From Ponticaulis koreensis DSM 19734 (GTDB taxonomy: Bacteria > Pseudomonadota > Alphaproteobacteria > Caulobacterales > Hyphomonadaceae), in the NCBI RefSeq assembly GCF_000420665.1, contig NZ_ATVJ01000001.1:124001-188000 (forward strand): 64,000 nucleotides of DNA, written 5' to 3'. Both the position numbers and the translations under genes were made by a program. Positions within the stretch are counted from its first letter, which is position 1, and each line of letters opens with the position of its first letter. Below are positions 17,870 through 27,393 of this stretch, piece by piece. The notes beneath the pieces are model-generated. The model was not told where the DNA came from. It was given only the letters and a program-made list of their open reading frames with translations, and did no database searches.

Positions 17870-18471
17870 ATCGTCTCTTCCTCGCAATACAGGCGCTCAT
17901 AAAGGGCACGAATCACGCCCGCCGTCACACCCCATATATAGTGTCCGTTATGCGGCATTTCGAAATATCTGTGCCGGCGACCTTTCCATTCGACTGACTT
18001 TTCCTCGTGATTGGCGGGGTTCATCAGAAATGAGAGCGGCGTTTCAAACACATCATCGACTTCATGCGGGTCCGGTTTTGCAACGAAGTCCGGAGGCAGA
18101 AGCCCTATGACGGGCGTAATGCGAAAGCCGGTGCGCGTCAGATAAAGCCCCGACCGGCCCATCAAAGTGACCTCTTCCGGCTCCACGCCGACTTCCTCAT
18201 TAGCTTCACGCAGCGCCGCGTCGACCGGGCATTCATCATGCGGATCGACCTTGCCACCCGGAAAGGCCACCTGCCCAGGATGTTTGGCCATGGTTTTGGG
18301 ACGCTCTGTCAGCACGACATTCAGTTCTCCGCCGCGATCCACAATGCCGATCAGCACGCCCGCATCGCGCAGATTGTCCATGTCATCATCATCAAGGTGA
18401 ATAACATCGCCGCCTTCCGGCAGGTCGAAATCGCCATAAGCAGGGATAAGGCGCGTCTCTAACCGCGCCAT
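17866..18471 (-). CDS. Nudix hydrolase, CoA pyrophosphatase-like
   Basis: About 201 residues. The Nudix box begins at GGKVDPHDE and ends with AALREANEEVGV, keeping the metal-binding REANEE core. The preceding HPGQVAFPGGKVDP is close to the UPF0035/CoA pyrophosphatase signature. It would hydrolyse CoA or a related nucleoside diphosphate compound. The start at 18471 has the strong site GGGAGG at 5 bp; an ATG at 18498 that overlaps the upstream stop gives nine more residues and has no good site. Second gene of the DUF1285-Nudix-DUF6111-CCA operon. Confidence 0.9.
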   Translation of the reverse strand: MARLETRLIPAYGDFDLPEGGDVIHLDDDDMDNLRDAGVLIGIVDRGGELNVVLTERPKTMAKHPGQVAFPGGKVDPHDECPVDAALREANEEVGVEPEEVTLMGRSGLYLTRTGFRITPVIGLLPPDFVAKPDPHEVDDVFETPLSFLMNPANHEEKSVEWKGRRHRYFEMPHNGHYIWGVTAGVIRALYERLYCEEETI

Positions 18472-18494
18472 GAAATCCTCCCGTCCGGACCAGC

Positions 18495-19079
18495 TCATTC
18501 AGCGTCCATCCGACCAAGAGAGAAACGCTCTCCGTGCGAGCGCACGACCAGTTCGCCGTCCACTTCTTCTGCCATCTCAACCAGCTCGTAAAACGCCGGG
18601 CGCGTCAGCTTGGCTTCAAGACGACCACGAACAAGAACATAGGGCGAAGGCTCACCCGTTTCCGGATCGGTCTCTACACGCAGCGGATTATTGCTACCAA
18701 TTTCCACGAAGTCGCCCAGATTAGTGGTCACAACAATAACATGCTCGCCGTCAGCTTCGGCCGCATCAACACGAACCGCCAGAAAGGGAGCATCCTCTAC
18801 GTGAACTATGACCTTTTCGTAAGGTGTCACTAAATAAGTGGACCCGTCGGCATCCTTGCGCAAAATCGTAGAAAAGAGCCGGACGAGCTTTTCACGGGAG
18901 AACTTTGTGCCTTCATGCCACCACGAGCCATCAGCACGTATTTCCATGCCAATGTCTGCACAATGTTCCGGATTCCACGTTTCAACGGGCGGAAGTTTAC
19001 GCTTGCCATTTGCAATCGGAATGATCGCCTGCAATGTTCTGTTTAACTGGTCGAGATCTGTTGTCGGTTGGCTTGCCAC
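18495..19079 (-). CDS. DUF1285-family protein
   Basis: 194 residues. The central part (ADIGMEIRADGSWWHEGTKF, then REKLVRLFSTILRKDADGST, YLVTPYEKV and VEDAPFLAV) matches DUF1285, a two-domain cytosolic family of unknown function widespread in proteobacteria. It is the first gene of the minus-strand operon. It is divergent from moxR with a 49-bp gap, which must contain both promoters. Confidence 0.88.
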   Translation of the reverse strand: MASQPTTDLDQLNRTLQAIIPIANGKRKLPPVETWNPEHCADIGMEIRADGSWWHEGTKFSREKLVRLFSTILRKDADGSTYLVTPYEKVIVHVEDAPFLAVRVDAAEADGEHVIVVTTNLGDFVEIGSNNPLRVETDPETGEPSPYVLVRGRLEAKLTRPAFYELVEMAEEVDGELVVRSHGERFSLGRMDAE

Positions 19080-19128
19080 ACGCGGCTCCTTATCTCCGTC
19101 TTAAGAGTGATTTAGGTGTAAAATCTGC

Positions 19129-20157
19129 ATGAGTGAAGAACTTAGCGCCCCGGAAACTGCAGCCCAGCCTGCCGAGACCTTCGATCCGACGACTGCGGAG
19201 GTCGAAACCATTATGGCAGACCTGTCGCTGGTGAAAGAAGAGATCGGTAAGGTCGTCTTCGGTCAGGAGCGTACAATCGAGCTTGTGCTCTGTGCTATCC
19301 TCTCTGGTGGTCACGCCCTGTTGATCGGTGCTCCGGGCCTTGCCAAGACACGACTGATCGATGCGCTTGGCACTGTGCTTGGCCTCGGTGCAGGACGGGT
19401 CCAATTTACGCCAGACCTCATGCCATCCGACATTCTGGGCTCTGAAATTCTTGAGCAGACCGAAGACGGCAAACGCTCTTTCCGCTTCGTCCCAGGCCCT
19501 GTTTTCACTAGCCTTCTTCTCGCAGACGAGATCAACCGCGCCAGCCCGCGTACCCAGTCTGCGCTGCTGCAGGCGATGGCGGAACACCATGTGACTGTTG
19601 CCGGTCACCGTCATGACCTGCCTGAACCGTTCCACGTTCTGGCGACCCAGAACCCGATCGAGCAACAAGGCACCTACCCTCTACCGGAGGCCCAACTCGA
19701 CCGTTTCCTTCTGAAAGTTGATGTTGATTATCCGGATGAAGAAACCGAGCGCCGCATTCTCGTTGAAACAACCAGCGGCAGCGATACTGAGCTTCAGAAG
19801 ATTCTATCGGCTGAGAAGCTGATAGAAATTCAGGGTCTCGTCCGCCGCCTGCCGGTCGGAACACAAATTGTTGATCGCATTCTCAAGCTGATCCGCGATG
19901 CCCGTCCCGAGCAAAGCGAAAACGAATCTGTACGCAAACAGGTCTTGTGGGGCCCATCTCCGCGTGCTGGTCAGGCGCTTATGCTGGCCTGCCGTGCGCG
20001 CGCTCTGCTTCGCGGACGCCTCGCGCCAAGCGTAGAGGACATTGAAGCTCTGGCAGAACCGGCCCTCGGCCACCGTATGGCGCTGCGCTTCGACCCGACA
20101 GGTGAAGCCCCGACGCTGCCAAAACTCATCGAGACACTGGCGACCCGGAAACGCTGA
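19129..20157 (+). CDS. MoxR-family AAA+ ATPase
   Basis: 342 residues. Walker A is IGAPGLAKTR (about 67-75), Walker B is LLLADEINRASP (about 129-140), and the family stretch QNPIEQQGTYPLPEAQLDRF follows. Near the C-terminus GPSPRAGQALMLACRARAL is the MoxR lid signature. These ATPases act as chaperones that activate partner complexes, usually VWA-domain proteins encoded downstream. Here the DUF58, BatA/DUF4159 and VWA genes follow with 3, -4 and -4 bp gaps, so all four are one transcript. Confidence 0.95.
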   Translation: MSEELSAPETAAQPAETFDPTTAEVETIMADLSLVKEEIGKVVFGQERTIELVLCAILSGGHALLIGAPGLAKTRLIDALGTVLGLGAGRVQFTPDLMPSDILGSEILEQTEDGKRSFRFVPGPVFTSLLLADEINRASPRTQSALLQAMAEHHVTVAGHRHDLPEPFHVLATQNPIEQQGTYPLPEAQLDRFLLKVDVDYPDEETERRILVETTSGSDTELQKILSAEKLIEIQGLVRRLPVGTQIVDRILKLIRDARPEQSENESVRKQVLWGPSPRAGQALMLACRARALLRGRLAPSVEDIEALAEPALGHRMALRFDPTGEAPTLPKLIETLATRKR

Positions 20158-20160
20158 TTT

Positions 20161-21030
20161 ATGCGTGATCTGAACCGTCTTCGCGCCGAAGCTGAAACTC
20201 TGGCCTCTGAACTGCCGGAGTTTTCAGTGCTGACACGTCAGCAGGCGACCGCTCATCCGGGCGGTGCGCCGCGGCAGCGTGCGGGGCATGGTGAGGATTT
20301 CTGGCAGTATCGCGGACGCACGCCCGAAGACAGTGCCAACGCCATTGACTGGCGCCGCTCCGCCACGGGCGATGAGCTATTTATCCGCGAACACGAACTG
20401 CAGACCGCACGCCAGATGGAAATCTGGGTAGACCCGTCATCCGGCTTCGACTGGACAAGCATTAAGGGCGGGCTCACCAAGGCCGAAGAGGCGCGCATTA
20501 TTCTGACCGCACTTGCCTATCAGTTTTGCGCAGAAGGCGATCGCGCCCGCGTGCTTGGCAGCGGCAAAGGCGCATTCAATGCAGGTCAGTTGATCCAGAA
20601 GTCTCTTGAAGCGTTTGATCATCCGAACCACTCTGACGTGCCGAGCATACCTGAGCGCGACAGTTCAATTGTGGTCATCGCCAGTGATTTTTACAGCAAT
20701 ATGGACGACATGGCCCGCGCCATCTCATCGGCTGCGTCTGACGGCGCATCTGGCATGCTCTTGCAGATTTGCGACCCGATGGAAGTCGAGTTCCCGTTCT
20801 CTGGACGGGTCAAATTTCGTCGTCCGGGCAGTACGCTGTCCCGTATTTTCGGTCGGACGGAAGACCTGAAAGACACTTACGAAGCACGCTTCAAAAAGCG
20901 GCAGGATGCTGTGCGCGCTCTGGCTGCCCGTATTGGCTGGGGGTTTGAAACGCATATTCTCGGCAACACGCGCCGCCCGCTGGCATTCCGTGTAATGCAG
21001 GATCTTGCTGGTGCAGGAGCGCCGCGATGA
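20161..21030 (+). CDS. DUF58-domain protein (MoxR operon)
   Basis: 289 residues. GEDFWQYRGRTPEDSANAID, then WRRSATGDELFIREHE, is the DUF58 signature; the rest has a degenerate VWA-like fold (MEIWVDPSSGFDWTS, DSSIVVIASDFYS). There is no signal peptide. It starts 3 bp after moxR and overlaps the next start by 4 bp, indicating tight coupling. DUF58 proteins are regular MoxR partners of unknown detailed role. Confidence 0.93.
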   Translation: MRDLNRLRAEAETLASELPEFSVLTRQQATAHPGGAPRQRAGHGEDFWQYRGRTPEDSANAIDWRRSATGDELFIREHELQTARQMEIWVDPSSGFDWTSIKGGLTKAEEARIILTALAYQFCAEGDRARVLGSGKGAFNAGQLIQKSLEAFDHPNHSDVPSIPERDSSIVVIASDFYSNMDDMARAISSAASDGASGMLLQICDPMEVEFPFSGRVKFRRPGSTLSRIFGRTEDLKDTYEARFKKRQDAVRALAARIGWGFETHILGNTRRPLAFRVMQDLAGAGAPR

Positions 21031-23840
21031 GCTTTGCGCTTGGTCCGCTTCTTTTCCTGACGCCATTAGCGCTTCTGGCCCTGCTCGGTCTGCCGCTCTT
21101 ATGGTTCGTCCTGCGCGCGACACCGCCTCAGCCAAAAGACCAGACGCTTCCGTCTTTTGCCTTGTTCGAAGACATGGAGCCCGTTGAGGAAACGCCTGAT
21201 AAAACGCCATGGTGGATCATTGCATTGCGCATGCTGGTGATCACGCTTGCAATTATCGGCTTGTCGACCCCGGTCTGGTCGCCCCGCCAGAACGCCGAAG
21301 ACGCTGTATTTGATCGCGATGTGCTCCTCATCGTCGATGATGGCTGGACGGCAGCGCCGAACTGGTCAGCCATTCAGAACGCGGCGCTCGGCACGCTTGG
21401 CTCGATTGATCGCGACCTCGGCGTTTATGTGATTGGCTCTACCCAGACCGACCTGACGGATGCGCTGGCGGACAGGCTCAGCCCGCAAAATGCTCGCGGC
21501 GTCGTTCAGGCTATGCGCCCGAATGGCTGGCGCCCGGATTATGACACGCTCGCCGAAAACCTTTCAGACCTTGAAACGAACAGCTTTGATATCGTCTGGG
21601 TGAGCGATAATCAGCTCGGTGAGGGCTTTGCGGCCTTAAGCTCGCAATTGACGCGGATTGGGAACGTCGATGCCATTCCCGTCACCGGCAACGATCTCGT
21701 CGGAATCACCGGCGTAGCCACCAGCGCCAATGGTCCAATCCTGTCACTGGCGCGATCGCAGGACGACACACAGCTCCAGCTTTCGATTACTGCATATGAC
21801 GACACCGGTGCGTCGCTGGCGACGGCACGCGGCGCGTTTGAGGCAGGCACATCAACGACGGAACTCCGCTTCGACGTACCTGAAAGCATTCAGACAGGCA
21901 TGTCTTGGTTCCGCCTGAACGGTCAGAACTCTGCTGGTGCCGTCTGGCAGTGGGATGGCGCAGGCCGTATGCGCCGTGTTGGCCTCGTTGGCGAAGGCCA
22001 GACCCTGCAACCGCTGCTCTCGGACGCTTATTACGTTCGCAACGCGCTCTCACCTTTTGCCACCATTGTTGAGGGCACGCTGGATGAACTCATGAATGAA
22101 GAACTGAACGTTCTCATTCTGACTGACGTTGGCGAGTTGTCAGATACTGCCGAAGAACGCCTCAGTGCGTGGGTTGAAGACGGCGGCGTGCTGATCCGTT
22201 TTGCAGGCCCCCGCATGGCCGCACAATCTGACGATCTTCTTCCCGTGCGTCTACGCCGCGCATCCCGTGCACTGGACAGCGCTTTGTCATGGGACACACC
22301 ACAGGAGCTGACCAGCTTTAGCGAGACGGGCCCGTTTGCCCGCCTGACCACAACGCGCGATCAGGTGATGATCCGCCGTCAGGTGCTTGCCCAGCCAGAC
22401 CCACAGCTTGCTTCGCGCACATGGGCACGCCTCGCCGATGGCACGCCGCTCGTAACGTCTGAAACGCTTGGCCGTGGCCGCGTCACCCTGTTCCACGTCA
22501 CAGCTGGCCCAGAATGGTCAGACCTGCCGCTAGCCGGTGTGTTCGTCGAAATGATGCGTTACGCTACCCTGCCCGCGCGCGAACTTGCAGCGGCAGGTGC
22601 AACAACGGAAACGAGCCTTGCCCCACGTCGCTGGCTGTCCGGTTTCGGCGATTTCGTCACGCCAGCGGCGAATGCCCGCCCGCTACAGATCGAGCCCGGC
22701 GTCATACCACGCGCCGATGCAGCGCACCCTGCCGGGCTTTATCAGGGCGGTACGCTGACCCTCACCCTGAACGCTGGCGCAGGCTGGATACCAGAAGCCG
22801 TGACAGACTGGCCAAATGGCGTCACCGTCCGCTCGACTGGCGAATTATCTACCACACGCCTTGGCGGCTTCTTCCTGACGTTGGCTCTGCTTCTTCTGCT
22901 CATTGATCTGATTGTGTCGCTGCTAATTGCAGGCCGACTACGTTTTGGCCGCGAAGCGGGTGTCGCCATCATGCTGCTTTGCGCTGGTACAGTTCTCCCC
23001 GATCACGCAGACGCGCAGAACCGCACGGCCCGCGAACAATCCGAACCGCGTGACGAGGTCATGCAGGCGGCGCTTACCTTGCGTTTTGCCTATGTCATTA
23101 CAGACGATGCGACGGCGAACACAAAAGCCGAGGCAGGCCTGCGCGGCCTCTCCATGATGCTCTACCGCCGGACGACCGTGGAACCGGATGAACCTATCGG
23201 GCTGAACCTCGCTGAAGACCCGCTCAATCTCTTCCCGTTCATCATGCTGGTTATGCCAGAAAGCGGCATGGCGCTGACAGAGGAAGAGAGCACGGCTCTT
23301 GGCCAGTATCTGCGCAATGGTGGCGCTCTGCTGATCGACACGACATCAGGTTCCGGCATTGGTACGCAAACGGATGAGCGTCTGACAAACCTTCTGAACG
23401 GTCTTGATGTCCCGCCGCTCATGCAGGCGAGCGAAGACCATGTGCTCTCCCGCGCCTTCTATCTGCTGGATGGCTTTTACGGCCGCTATCCGGGCCGTCC
23501 GCTCTGGATTGAAAGCGGCGCAGGTACCCAGCGCGATGAACGTCGCGGCGATGGTGTCTCTACCCTCTTCATCACCGACGCGGATATGGCGTCAGCCTGG
23601 GCTGTCGACGAAGTAGGGCGACCGCTTTATTCGGTAGACGGTGGAAACCGGAATCGCGAGCTTGCCTTCCGGACCGGCATTAACATCGTGATGTATATTC
23701 TGACCGGAAATTACAAAGAAGATCAGGTCCACTTGCCAGCCCTTCTGGAACGTCTGGGCGAGTCCGATGACGATCTGCCGGGCCGCGGGCGTGATCAAAA
23801 TCGCAACCCGCGCGACCTCACGCCGGGAGGTGACAGATGA
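21027..23840 (+). CDS. BatA/DUF4159-domain membrane protein (MoxR operon)
   Basis: 937 residues. The N-terminus has the BatA-type two-helix anchor (ALGPLLFLTPLALLALLGLP and WWIIALRMLVITLAIIGLST). A long region follows with a VWA-like stretch (DVLLIVDDGWTAAPNWS) and a glutamine-amidotransferase-like fold (DELMNEELNVLILTDVGELS). A further helix (about 610-640, FFLTLALLLLLIDLIVSLLI) precedes the C-terminal DUF4159 domain (LTLRFAYVITDD, GLSMMLYRRTTVEPDEPIGL). Large parts should be periplasmic. It overlaps both neighbours by 4 bp. Function unknown; likely part of a membrane complex remodelled by the MoxR ATPase. Confidence 0.9.
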   Translation: MSFALGPLLFLTPLALLALLGLPLLWFVLRATPPQPKDQTLPSFALFEDMEPVEETPDKTPWWIIALRMLVITLAIIGLSTPVWSPRQNAEDAVFDRDVLLIVDDGWTAAPNWSAIQNAALGTLGSIDRDLGVYVIGSTQTDLTDALADRLSPQNARGVVQAMRPNGWRPDYDTLAENLSDLETNSFDIVWVSDNQLGEGFAALSSQLTRIGNVDAIPVTGNDLVGITGVATSANGPILSLARSQDDTQLQLSITAYDDTGASLATARGAFEAGTSTTELRFDVPESIQTGMSWFRLNGQNSAGAVWQWDGAGRMRRVGLVGEGQTLQPLLSDAYYVRNALSPFATIVEGTLDELMNEELNVLILTDVGELSDTAEERLSAWVEDGGVLIRFAGPRMAAQSDDLLPVRLRRASRALDSALSWDTPQELTSFSETGPFARLTTTRDQVMIRRQVLAQPDPQLASRTWARLADGTPLVTSETLGRGRVTLFHVTAGPEWSDLPLAGVFVEMMRYATLPARELAAAGATTETSLAPRRWLSGFGDFVTPAANARPLQIEPGVIPRADAAHPAGLYQGGTLTLTLNAGAGWIPEAVTDWPNGVTVRSTGELSTTRLGGFFLTLALLLLLIDLIVSLLIAGRLRFGREAGVAIMLLCAGTVLPDHADAQNRTAREQSEPRDEVMQAALTLRFAYVITDDATANTKAEAGLRGLSMMLYRRTTVEPDEPIGLNLAEDPLNLFPFIMLVMPESGMALTEEESTALGQYLRNGGALLIDTTSGSGIGTQTDERLTNLLNGLDVPPLMQASEDHVLSRAFYLLDGFYGRYPGRPLWIESGAGTQRDERRGDGVSTLFITDADMASAWAVDEVGRPLYSVDGGNRNRELAFRTGINIVMYILTGNYKEDQVHLPALLERLGESDDDLPGRGRDQNRNPRDLTPGGDR

Positions 23841-25864
23841 CGGCTGCACATCTGAGCTTTGATCCGCATCTTGGCTGGCCGGTGCTCATCGCACTGGGCA
23901 TTGCCGCGCTGATCGTCTGGGGACTTTACCTTGTCCGGCGCGGACGTGCCTGGCTGACACGGGCTCTCGCGCTGACACTTATCGCTGCTGCTATTTCCAA
24001 CCCGCTCTGGGTACGTGAAAACCGCGAAGCGCTGCCGAGCACAGTTGCGATTGTCTTCGACCAGTCTTCCAGCATGGGTGTCGCAGACCGGCGCGCTATT
24101 GCAAACGACGTCTCTGCTGCGTTGCTGAGCCAGCTCGCCGCGCTGGAAAACGTAAATGTGCAATTGGTTGAAACCCGCCCCGGCGCGCCAGAAACACAGC
24201 TTGCTGCTGCTATGACGTCTGCGCTGGCGGACACGCCACGCGATCAGATTGCTGGCACAATCCTCATCACAGACGGCCAGGCGCACGATATCCCGGAAGC
24301 GACCGAAGACCTTGAAGAATTTGGTCCCGTCCACGGACTGATTATCGGTTCGGAAGACGAAACCGACCGCCGCGTCGAGATCGTTTCCGCACCAAGCTAC
24401 GGAATTGTCGGCGACGAAGCTGTTATGCAGATTCTCGTGACCGCCAGCGATACCATCACGACGACAGTAGACGTGTCCGTGAACGGCGAACCTTCCCGGC
24501 GTATTCTGGTGGAGACCGGCCAGCCGACAGAGGTGCCCGTTACCATCGACCGTCGCGGCCCGAACACGGTCACAGTTGAAATTGCAGCAGCCCAGAACGA
24601 ACTGACCGCGGCGAATAACATCACCGCGATGACGCTCACCGGTATTCGCGACTCTTTACGCGTGCTGCTGATAACCGGTGAACCACACCGCGGTGGCCGC
24701 GCATGGCGTGATATTCTGAAGTCTGACCCGATGGTGGACCTCGTTCATTTCACCATTCTGCGCCCGCCTCACAAACAGGATGCGACGCCTACAGACGAAC
24801 TGGCGCTCATTCCATTCCCGACCAACGAGCTGTTCGAAGACAAGCTGCGTGAATTCGATCTGATCATCTTCGACCGGTATCGCCGCCGCGGCGTGCTTCA
24901 TCTGCGGTATCTGGATAATATTGCCCGCTATGTCGATCAGGGCGGCGCGCTGATTATATCTGCAGGCGAACCGTTTGCAGGGCCTGCCAGCCTCCACCGC
25001 ACGCCGCTCGCTTCGGTGCTGCCTCTCAGCCCGACAGGCGTCGTTGAGACACAGCGCTTCGTCCCGCAGATCTCCGGTCTGGGAGAGCGCCACTCCATAA
25101 CCAGTACGCTGGAGCAAGACGCGCTCGGCCCTTGGTATCGATACATCGGAGCGCGCGAAGTCACGGGTGATGTTCTGATGACGACAGAAGACGGCCAGCC
25201 GCTGCTTGCCGTCGACCGTGTCGGCGAAGGCCGCGTCGCTGAACTCATGTCAGACCAACTCTGGCTTTGGGCGCGCGGACATGAAGGCGGCGGACCGTTT
25301 GCCGAACTCGTGCGCCGTATTGTTCACTGGACGATGCGGGAACCGGAGCTGGAAGAAGAGCGGCTGACAATGCGCAGTGAAGGCGAAGACATTATCGCCA
25401 ATCTGACATCACTTTCCTCGACGCCAGACAGTCTCAACATCATCTTTCCGGACGGAAGCGAAACTACTTATAGCTGGGCTGAAAACGAATATGGCGTTCA
25501 GGAAGTACGCCTGCCATCAGAACAGCTCGGCCTTTACCGCGCAGCCGTCGGTGATCTGGAGACAATATTCCTGAACGGTCCGGCACAACCTCGCGAATTT
25601 GCCGACCTTCTTTCCACTACCGAACGTGTTCTCCCACTTACCGACGCGACAAACGGCGTCGTCACACGCCTGACAGATGCGGGCGACACACCGGAACTTC
25701 GCATGACGTCACGCGGCGGCGGTGATGGAAACTGGATCGGAATACGAGACCGTCAGGCCTATGCGGTGCGCGATGCCAGCAGCCAGCCTATTCTTCCAAC
25801 CTGGCTCGTCGCAGGTATGCTCTTTGGGTTGCTCTTGCTCGCATGGCGTCGCGAGGGTAGGTAA
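23837..25864 (+). CDS. VWA-like and glutamine-amidotransferase-like membrane protein (MoxR operon)
   Basis: 675 residues. Two N-terminal helices are followed by a VWA-type domain with the metal-site-like DQSSSMG and ITDGQAHDIPEA. After a beta-rich region (about 190-270) comes a class I amidotransferase-like fold (LRVLLITGEPHRGGRAWRDI, YVDQGGALIISAGEPF) without an obvious catalytic Cys. One helix at the very end (PTWLVAGMLFGLLLLAWRR) anchors the C-terminus. It is the last gene of the MoxR operon. Its last 77 bp overlap the convergent acetyltransferase gene. Confidence 0.88.
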   Translation: MTAAHLSFDPHLGWPVLIALGIAALIVWGLYLVRRGRAWLTRALALTLIAAAISNPLWVRENREALPSTVAIVFDQSSSMGVADRRAIANDVSAALLSQLAALENVNVQLVETRPGAPETQLAAAMTSALADTPRDQIAGTILITDGQAHDIPEATEDLEEFGPVHGLIIGSEDETDRRVEIVSAPSYGIVGDEAVMQILVTASDTITTTVDVSVNGEPSRRILVETGQPTEVPVTIDRRGPNTVTVEIAAAQNELTAANNITAMTLTGIRDSLRVLLITGEPHRGGRAWRDILKSDPMVDLVHFTILRPPHKQDATPTDELALIPFPTNELFEDKLREFDLIIFDRYRRRGVLHLRYLDNIARYVDQGGALIISAGEPFAGPASLHRTPLASVLPLSPTGVVETQRFVPQISGLGERHSITSTLEQDALGPWYRYIGAREVTGDVLMTTEDGQPLLAVDRVGEGRVAELMSDQLWLWARGHEGGGPFAELVRRIVHWTMREPELEEERLTMRSEGEDIIANLTSLSSTPDSLNIIFPDGSETTYSWAENEYGVQEVRLPSEQLGLYRAAVGDLETIFLNGPAQPREFADLLSTTERVLPLTDATNGVVTRLTDAGDTPELRMTSRGGGDGNWIGIRDRQAYAVRDASSQPILPTWLVAGMLFGLLLLAWRREGR

Positions 25865-26342
25865 CCGCCCCTGTCGGGAAAGGTTCATCCTCGGGCGCAC
25901 GCAGGCGTTTCAGCATGATACGAGACTGGTTCTGCGGCCCCGGAAACTGAACGCTCCCGTGCGGCGGCACTTCAAATCCGACACGTCCGAAATATGGCGG
26001 GGCACCGATAAGGCATGCCCATTGATGGCCTGAGGCACGCCCCGCTTCAAGCGACGCTTCAGTAACAGAGCGCCCCACTTTGCCGCCCTGATACTCAGGC
26101 GCAACCGCAATCGGCCCGTAAAACAGGGCTGGCGTGCCGCCGATAAAGATCGGCCAGACACGGCAAACAGCGATCAAGCGTCCATTCAGAAGACCAACAC
26201 GCGTGATTTCCGGCAGAGAGTAGGAATACTCCCTCACCCGCTCTGCCGTCTTGGCAAAGTGTCCCGCACCGAAGGTCGCATCGAACAGACGTTCGATTGC
26301 GCGGCCATCACGGTCTGGAATCTCGCGGTCGTAAATGATCAT
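25788..26342 (-). CDS. GNAT-family N-acetyltransferase
   Basis: 184 residues. The acetyl-CoA loop region is LFYGPIAVAPEYQGGKVGRS (Q-x-x-G-x-G/A pattern), followed by an amphipathic helix and CLIGAPPYFGRVGFEVPP, the usual YY/FGF segment at the end of the fold. Substrate unknown. Its 3' end overlaps the VWA gene by 77 bp in convergent orientation; because both frames have strong family matches, the overlap looks real. Confidence 0.88.
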   Translation of the reverse strand: MIIYDREIPDRDGRAIERLFDATFGAGHFAKTAERVREYSYSLPEITRVGLLNGRLIAVCRVWPIFIGGTPALFYGPIAVAPEYQGGKVGRSVTEASLEAGRASGHQWACLIGAPPYFGRVGFEVPPHGSVQFPGPQNQSRIMLKRLRAPEDEPFPTGAVTYPRDAMRARATQRAYLRRARLEE

Positions 26343-26450
26343 CCGGCGCGTCTACTGGGGATAGTGGTGTCAGACAAGAGGAGTTTCGTCTTTCCAAGCC
26401 GGAACGGGCTGATTAACGTATCTCCCAACAAGAGAAACAGGGAGAGCTTC

Positions 26451-27365
26451 ATGGGTATTCTGGACGGTAAAACCATCCTCATTACGGGTGGCGGTAATGG
26501 CATTGGTAAAGCCACTGCGTTAATGGCCGGCGAGCTGGGTGCCAACGTCATCGTCAACGATCTGGGTGGCAGCCTGTCTGGTGCCGACGAAGGCAGCGCA
26601 GGCCCGGCAGAAGAGGTCGCAGCGGAGATCCGTGCAAAAGGTGGCTCGGCCATTTCCAACTCCGATAGCGTCACAGATTTTGAAGCCGTCAAAGAGATGG
26701 TGGAAGGCGCAAAAAAAGAGTTTGGCGGGCTGGATTCCATCATTAATCCGGCAGGCATCTTGCGCGATAAAATGTTCCACAAAATGAGCGAAGAAGACTG
26801 GGATGCCGTCATCGCTGTACACCTTCGCGGCTCTTACAATGTAGCACGCGCGGCGGTGGAATATTTCCGCGACCGCGAGAATGGCAACTATGTCTTCTTC
26901 ACCTCTACATCCGGCCTGATCGGTAATATCGGACAGGCAAACTATGCGGCTGCCAAGCTCGGCATTGTGGGCTTATCACGCATTATCGCAATGGAAGGTG
27001 TGCGTAAGAATATCCGCTCCAACGTCATCGCGCCATTCGCCTGGACACGCATGATTGCCTCCATTCCGGTGACTGACGAAGCCAGCCGCGAACGTGTCGA
27101 GCGCATGAAAAACGCCATGCGTCCGGAGCAGGTCTCAAATCTGGCGCTCGCCCTGTGTTCTGATAAATGCGACACGACTGGCCAGATTTTTGCGGTTCGC
27201 GGCAACGAGCTCGTTCTCTTCAGCCAGCCACGTCCGGTACGCAGCATGGCCAATCTGGAAGGCTGGTCACCGGAAAGCATTCTGGATACCGCACTTCCTG
27301 CGATGAAGAACGACATGGAAGACCTTGGCGCATCGGCCTCCGTCTTCCCTTACGACCCGGTATAA
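26451..27365 (+). CDS. Short-chain dehydrogenase/reductase, MFE-2/hydroxysteroid-dehydrogenase-like
   Basis: 304 residues. The NAD(P) motif is ITGGGNGIGKA. VNDLGGSLSGADEGSAGPAE is typical of the SDR group that includes the dehydrogenase half of multifunctional enzyme 2 and related 3-hydroxyacyl-CoA dehydrogenases. The catalytic Ser lies in FFTSTSG and the YxxxK in NYAAAK. The chain runs about 50 residues past a normal SDR. I start at 26451 because GGGAGAG is just upstream; a longer open frame from 26259 is antisense to the acetyltransferase gene. The role is likely fatty-acid or steroid-side-chain oxidation. MAPEG follows after 28 bp. Confidence 0.92.
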   Translation: MGILDGKTILITGGGNGIGKATALMAGELGANVIVNDLGGSLSGADEGSAGPAEEVAAEIRAKGGSAISNSDSVTDFEAVKEMVEGAKKEFGGLDSIINPAGILRDKMFHKMSEEDWDAVIAVHLRGSYNVARAAVEYFRDRENGNYVFFTSTSGLIGNIGQANYAAAKLGIVGLSRIIAMEGVRKNIRSNVIAPFAWTRMIASIPVTDEASRERVERMKNAMRPEQVSNLALALCSDKCDTTGQIFAVRGNELVLFSQPRPVRSMANLEGWSPESILDTALPAMKNDMEDLGASASVFPYDPV

Positions 27366-27393
27366 ACGGGCCTGACACTCAGAAGGGATGCCA

